DNA from: Edolisoma coerulescens
Lineage: Eukaryota; Chordata; Aves; Passeriformes; Campephagidae
Assembly (NCBI GenBank): GCA_013397115.1
Contig: VWZW01001380.1
Coordinates: 379,167 to 443,166, forward strand
Direction: 5' to 3'
DNA length: 64,000 bases
Within the stretch, counting starts at the first letter, position 1, and every line of letters starts with the position of its first letter. The position numbers and the translations under genes were made by a program. The notes below the pieces were generated by a model. It saw nothing but the letters and a program-made list of their open reading frames with translations, was not told where the DNA came from and did no database searches. Below, piece after piece: positions 58,173 to 64,000 of this stretch.

Positions 58173-60967
58173 TGTCCAAACCATGGCAGATCACAAGGAG
58201 ATGAACTTTCACACCAGTTGGGGAGTTTGACCCTGCTGATCATCACTGTAAGGCTGGGCATGTTCTTCAGTCAGTCACTGACATTAGAGAAGGGCCCAGG
58301 CTCCTCAGGGCAGCTTTACCTTTTTCCTGTCTAGATTTGGAGCTCTTGAGAGATTGGGTCTTTTCTTGGGTACGTTGGGCATTTGATGTTTTTGTAACAA
58401 GAGAATCAGCCTGGTGAGTCTTCTCACAGCAGATGGGTTTTGTCTGTTGAAAATAAAGGTCTTTGTAGGAATTGAAATTTATACTGGTTCCTACAGTTCA
58501 AGTAAGAGTTTTTAATTTTTTGTTTTAAACCCTTCCCAATAAAAAGATGCTCAGTTTTGATATCACTGATTTCCAATTTTTTTGTCTGCTTTGGTTCTCC
58601 CCAAACACCCTGACATAGCCTGAAGATAAACATTTTATATTTTCATTTAAAAATGTGTCCAAATTAAAAATTTTCCTACAGAGATATTTATTTAGCTGTT
58701 GGGTCCAGCTAGTGGTCTGTGGGTGAAATGTGATTCAGGGAAGTGCTTTTATAAGGTCCAATTCTTTCTCCCTGTGGGAGATTCAGGCACCTTTCCTGTA
58801 GTGAATACTTCTAAAGCATGTGAGTACATCCTTCTGTGCCTGGTCACCACATTTTTCTGATTTCAGTCTGCGGACTTTTACTTTTTTAAAATCTACACCT
58901 GGACCAGTGTGTCGGATATTTTGAGGAGACAGGTGAGGGCGCTGCCAGCAAACTGGAGTTTTATTGCTCAACTCATTGTGTTTAAGCTGTTTTCTTGATG
59001 AAGAAATTGTTGTGCAAAGACAAGTACCCAGCAGGCTTTTTCCACACACTGCATTTGTCCTTGTTTCAGTTCTCTCTGTGTTTTGCTGCTGGAGCAAACC
59101 ACCACCCTTCCTGAAAGCCTTAAAAACCCCTCCTGCCACCTCCGCTTTTTAATTCCTTTTCACTGAGTAGGCTGCCAAAATTGATTTCTGGTTATTTACT
59201 GCAACATCCTTTACTCCATTGCCATGGGGCCTTCCCTCTCTGATCAGGCAAGCACAGGGCAAAGGACCAGGTGAACTCAAACCTGTCTCCAGAATCTTGG
59301 TGCAGAGCTCCTTTAAAAAACACCATGGACAACCACACCATTTTTCTTCCTCTCTGAACACCCTGTAAGAATCTTACACTTAAATCAGGTATTGCACAAG
59401 CTTTCTTATGTAGCTCACCACAACCCTGACCTGCACTACTCTTGTATTTCTATCTCCCTTAGGAAAGACAGAATGGTTTGTACTGAACTGTGAGAAGAGC
59501 TCAAATTTGTATGAATTCTGCCCTTACATGAGGATGCACAAGGGTCAGTTACAAGGAGAGGGCAGGGTTTAGCTTTAGGACAAGATAAAACACCACTTTC
59601 CAGAAGTAAAGAGCTGATGAGATGCATTATTCCACAGAGTAACTAACCTATCGCGGGTCCAATGGTCAGCATCTTATTCTGTTTCTTGATTTTACTATCC
59701 ATGAGGCATCTTCAACAGAATTAAAGGCCCTCAACTTTCCATTGCTTTTGCAGTCAATGGAATCCCAAGAATATTTGGACTGGAAAAAAATCAGACTTTT
59801 CCACTTGAATGATGGTACACACGTTAGAGGAATAAACAGTTTCAGATCTAAAAGCCCTTCCTTTATAAAATGTGTTTTAAAAACTGCTTCACAACAAACT
59901 GCTCTCAGGCAGTTCAGATCTACATGCAAAGGGATGAGGTACAATCACACATATCAAGTGTCCAACACTTCCGAGTACAGAGGTTCAGCTGTGCTTGCTG
60001 ATGCTGGCACTGGGATGCCACCAAGCAAAAGAATAGTTCACTGCCATTGCCTTTCCCTTAAGGATTCCTCTTTTAAGACACTTTTCTGAACACATGCTAT
60101 GGTGGAGAATGTTGTGACTGAATTATTCAGTCTATCTTGTGTTAGAAATTTGTACACAAAGTCTGAAAGATGGGCAATCCCTGCTCTCTCTGGGACACAG
60201 CCTTACAACAGTGTTAGGAAAGAACAGACTCCAGAGTGACTGAACTGACTCCAGAGTCTACAGCAGACAACGACTCTTCAAAATAAGCCACACAGGTAGT
60301 GATAACCCATTACAGACAGATACCTAATTCCCAGCATTAGAAAAATAAGAGTGATAATGGGAAATGCTTACAATGGCTCACCATGGGTGTTTACATCGGT
60401 CAAAGCATGTTTTTTCTCCACCTAAGCTGCACAGTAGTTTTGGTGTTCTCAGGTCCACAGCACCCATGGATATTCAGACAACATCCCTGGCTTGCTGTGT
60501 CCATTCCCATCTCATCTGGCCGTGAGGTGAGGTGGTGAGATCTGTATCATATTTCTATGAGCCGCACAAATGCTGCTTCCAGATTCAGCTGCTGCAAAAC
60601 ATTTTACATGAGTCTGAACAAAGAGATTCCAGCTGGTCCAGGCTGAAGCAACATGTTTGCTTCCTTCTCCCTTTCATCTCTAAGCTCATTCATGCTGAGA
60701 GTGAATATAATTACTCTCTATAAATACATTCAGGTAAGGCACTAAAGCGAGAGAAAAGGTACTTAAGCAAATGGACAATGATGACACAAGAACAAATGAT
60801 TACTAATGAGCAATGAATAAATTCAACCCATAAATTAAAGTTTCTCATTATCAAAAGACTGAAGTTCTGTTCCACCTTTCCACTAAAACTAGGAAGAAAA
60901 GAAATAGAATTGTTTTATGAGGCTTAGTAAATGTATAGACTATGAGATACAGTTGCTTACAGCAGCA
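58173..60967. other. Unique non-coding sequence, no gene recognised
   Basis: Nothing is recognised apart from a 20-bp-period direct repeat, GACTCCAGAGT at 60227-60237 and 60247-60257. Confidence 0.5.
60227..60257. repeat. Short direct repeat with 20-bp period
   Basis: GACTCCAGAGT occurs twice, exactly 20 bp apart. Probably local duplication. Confidence 0.75.
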
Positions 60968-61014
60968 GAGGAATGGACTTGGTAATCTACAAGATCCCTT
61001 CCACTCCTATGCAA
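60968..61014 (+). mobile_element. Possible old CR1 3'-end fragment
   Basis: GGAATGGACTTGGTAATCTA then CAAGATCCCTTCCACTCCTA (60970-61009) resembles the CR1 3' UTR segment 'GATTGGACTTGATGATCTTCAAGGTCCCTTCCAACCC'. The 8-bp terminal units that should follow are absent or decayed, and no upstream ORF2 sequence is recognisable, so only a short fragment survives. Confidence 0.5.
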
Positions 61015-61765
61015 ATAGTGAACACAAAATCTAAATCACTGCCTGGAGTTTATATTACTCTTCTGTTTTACTTTTATTTCAGGCCCTTTGGAATCTGACT
61101 TTTTAAACGTTCCACCAAAGTTGCTTTTGCAAAATCTCTTACAGGTTCTTGTTGATGTAAGAACTAACACCTAATCATTTTACTTTCTGATTTGCCAGAT
61201 ATCTACTACTTCAGTATGAGCAACCTGATGGCTTATCTTCCTCAACCTCTGCGAAGGACTTTCTTCATCTGCCTTTTTCTCCTCTAGAAGTTCCACAAGT
61301 TCTGTTGTGATTCTTTTCTCATGTCTCTTTACACCTGACCTGAAAAATGTAGCCCTTCACAGAAATATCACAGTAGCCATTCTATTCCAAATTACCTCCC
61401 TTTCTCTTCAGACTTTGCAATGGACGACTTGCTACCCCAGCACAGTAAATGCTACACATGGTAAATATGAGCTCTAAAGCCTATTTGTGGAATTAGTTAT
61501 GGTGTCAACAAGCAGTTTTTCTGAATTAGGCTGAACCACCCTGACAGAATTTTCTTCCTACTTCTCACCCATACTTATGAGTCGGTTGTAATTTCTGACC
61601 CGAGCTTCTCTAGGTCCTCGTGCTTCAGCTCTGTTGAAACTTTACCAGTTCTCTGCTATTACACAAAGCTAAAGGTCCTGCAGTCATTACATTGTGTGCT
61701 GATGCTGAAATTTCTTTTTTTTTTTTTTTCTGGTTTTGATGAGTGCAGATTTAACCTACTGCCGG
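61015..61765. other. Unique non-coding sequence, no gene recognised
   Basis: Nothing is recognised. An octamer ATGCAAAT overlaps the start (61009-61016) and a T-run lies just before 61730. Confidence 0.5.
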
Positions 61766-61813
61766 CCATCCATCCATCCATCCATCCATCCATCCATCCA
61801 TCCATCCATCCAT
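61766..61813 (+). repeat. (CCAT)12 microsatellite
   Basis: Twelve uninterrupted CCAT (ATGG on minus) units. The apparent MDGW or IHPS peptide repeats in overlapping frames come from this tract and are not protein. Uninterrupted tetranucleotide repeats of this length are usually polymorphic. Confidence 0.97.
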
Positions 61814-64000
61814 CATGCTGCTGCAAGAAATATTTTTTGTTGGCCAGTTTCCTTCTTAGGTGTCCCTCAACTATATTTCCTTCTTTTATCATCTGATAAA
61901 AGATTTTGTCTTTATTGACAAGCTCATTTTGTTGACCTCCTGCATCATGTTGAGCTCCTAGACATGAACTACCCCTCCATGAATCCACCCATGCACCTAC
62001 CCATACCTACTTGCTTGATTTTTCAGCTCTGTTTATGTTCTTTTCTAGTCTACATCTCCTCGGAGCAGCTCTCTCGTGACTTCAAGTAATCTCATTATCC
62101 TCCTTCAAAATGCTGATGTAAATTCTTCTGACAAATTACCTAAAAAAAAAAATCGGAGCAAAATTTTAAAGTTATTTCTATGATTATTGTTTATTAATGT
62201 CATCAATAAGGTTTGACTGTTTTTTTGTGCCTCCTCCTATCTTGTCTGTTATATACTTTGTGAATGGTCCAGGGCAATGACTGGCCTCTTAATCTGTATT
62301 TATACAGGAGTTAGTTCAGTGGTATTCTGGCTCTTGAGAAAGCCCTGTGCTGATGCTCAGCTGTGACAACAGAAGAAATAACACTGTTATATCAGGAGCA
62401 CTGTTCTTTCTTTTGTTCCAGCTACTGCCATTCCCTGTCCAACAGTGAGTACTGTTCAGGGGTTTCTGGTCATTACTTTTTATACTGGACCTCCCCCTGC
62501 TTTCATGACATTCCTCATAATGATTTTTTCTCTGGAAGAACAGAACTGTCAATGCATTGAATGAAGAACTAGGATATTTTTAGTGAGAAGACCACTAAGG
62601 TGACTTCAGGTCATCCAAAGAGCAAACTGAGCACGTCTGACTGTGTTTGTAGGGAATGGAAAATAGAAAGGGAACCAGTGGAGCTGTGGTCTATTCCCAG
62701 GTCTCTTGTGGCTACTTTGCTGGTGAGGTCAAAATTTTTCACTCTTTTGGGGGTCCATTTCCACTTGTATTTTGATTGCCTTTGAGATTTCAACTAAAAG
62801 CCTCCAAAGGAAGGGACAGTAACAAAATGCTTTGAAGTCCGCAGTACAAACTCTTTTAAGTGCTACTGTGACCTCCTGCACCACCATCTTTTTTATAACT
62901 CAACATAATTAGACCCTGAAAAGTGGCCAGTCAAAAAATACTTCTTGCTAGGGGGGAAACTGTGCCTTCTTTTGGAAGGATAGTTATATCATGGAGCTGG
63001 AAGTCAGCAGGTCCCACGATGATGGTAGGAAAGGGCAGCCAGCAGCCAGCAAGGCATTAGAGGGGACAGAAGGAAGGATTTTCTGCAGCCTGGACAGAAT
63101 TAACTGCAATCCAAAGTCCCCAGGTCAACTGTTAGCAGGCATGGAAGCAAGGACCTGCCAGCAAGGGTTTTGTAGGCAGGGAAAATGCTATAAATGATTG
63201 ATTTTGATTTTATTTCTTACCTAGCTACTTTGTGTTTCCTCTCATCAAAAGATTGCCCTTCTTGTTCGTGCTCTGCACAACCTGGCTTTGTGAGTTTAAA
63301 GTCTGACAGACTTCTCTGGGGAGCTCACTGTTGGCAAAGGTCTAGAGCTCCATCTCAAAGCTCTGGCCAAACCAGAGTCATATCGCACCTCCACAGTACA
63401 AAATCCCTGACCTAACATTTTTCTTCCTTTCCATATGGTATAGTAAGAAGCAAGAAGTGGAAAATATATTAAATATAACAGAGTATTGATCTTGGTAATA
63501 CTGTGTCCCTTATACCAAAAGCACTTTAATGCCATAATGACTCCAATCACCGAGAATGAGTTCAATGAGAAAATGCAGGTGCATGCCAACCGATTCCCCA
63601 GAAGAGGCTGGCCAGTCTGCCAACAGGGCACAGAGACTCCTTCTGAGCTCTTTTCCTTCCCCACGATAGCCCTTAGGTAAAAGTTTGCAGGAAATTCAAA
63701 TACCCATGAGCTGGCGGAGTTGCTGCTTCACATGCCCTAACAAACGTAAACACTTCTGTTTCAGCACATCTGCCATTGCAATACCTACAGCTTTTCCAGA
63801 ACCAAAGGATTAACTTTATTGTGCTTTTGCTCAGCAGATCTGGTAACACGATATTGTACTTCTGAGAGGACAGATTACTCACAAGTTTCTGGATGCTACA
63901 TCTTTAGAAACTCACTCTACTTAAAGATAAGTGTTGAATCTTGCAATCCCAGAAACATCCAACTGATGTAAAAAACAGTTATACCAATGGCCAGATGGAT
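61814..64000. other. Unique non-coding sequence, no gene recognised
   Basis: No exon, RNA gene or repeat family is recognised to the end of the window. Reading frames reach 122 codons without recognisable domains. Confidence 0.5.

Noticed and set aside
61659..61988. Minus-strand frame with MDGW repeats that looks like a repeat protein.
   Set aside because: The repeat is the translated (CCAT)n microsatellite.
1..64000. Searched for CRISPR arrays, tRNA cloverleafs, rRNA, insertion sequences and endogenous retrovirus LTRs.
   Set aside because: No regularly spaced repeats, no tRNA A/B-box pair in a foldable context, no rRNA words, and no LTR pair or retroviral gene words were seen by eye. A tool-based scan could still find small or decayed examples.

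Overview
The window reads as non-coding nuclear DNA from a bird. I found no protein-coding gene, tRNA, rRNA, CRISPR array, operon or bacterial or plasmid feature. The avian call rests on four things: a clear CR1 LINE 3' end at 41883-42790 whose tail is made of the CR1-type 8-bp units; worn traces of older CR1/L3-like and CORE-SINE (MIR) elements shared by amniotes; very low interspersed-repeat density, with no Alu, L1 or B-element sequence; and A/C-rich and G/T-rich low-complexity runs common in bird assemblies. A run of 32 N at 37775-37806 marks a vertebrate assembly scaffold. The species cannot be read from the sequence; a passerine is a guess.

Open reading frames are all short (174 codons at most), overlap freely on both strands, often start or end in homopolymers or microsatellites, and show no domain I recognise. 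The only translations that resemble known proteins belong to the CR1 elements: an endonuclease start and a reverse-transcriptase tail in the 42 kb copy, and a short piece of RT-side sequence in the 19.8 kb relic.

Layout: 1-6660 is unique sequence. 6680-6800 is an old palindrome-like repeat. 6820-19680 is unique sequence with several blocks that look like conserved regulatory DNA (8.6, 14.2, 15.1, 17.7 and 18.3 kb). 19690-20262 is an ancient CR1/L3-like relic. 20.3-32.7 kb is mostly unique, with fragments of palindromic amniote repeats at 24.4, 26.3, 30.3 and 32.7 kb. 33.3-34.4 kb holds a cluster of MIR relics. 35.2-37.1 kb has another repeat fragment and TAAT-rich blocks. 41.1-42.8 kb holds a MIR relic and the internally deleted CR1. 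42.9-48.6 kb is unique, with polypyrimidine DNA, homeodomain-rich blocks and a perfect four-unit heat-shock element at 46001-46020. 48.6 and 51.1 kb have further MIR relics flanking an AT-rich domain. 58.1 and 61.0 kb have small repeat fragments, and 61.77 kb has a CCAT microsatellite.

The overall picture, a gene-free region with few repeats and scattered AT-rich, TAAT-rich, CpG-retaining blocks, fits a gene desert or a very large intron around a developmental gene. That is inference: I cannot compute conservation here. No new biological system was found. The best leads are the heat-shock element palindrome, the double CACGTG palindrome, the octamer inverted repeat, the internally deleted CR1 and the scattered palindromic repeat fragments.
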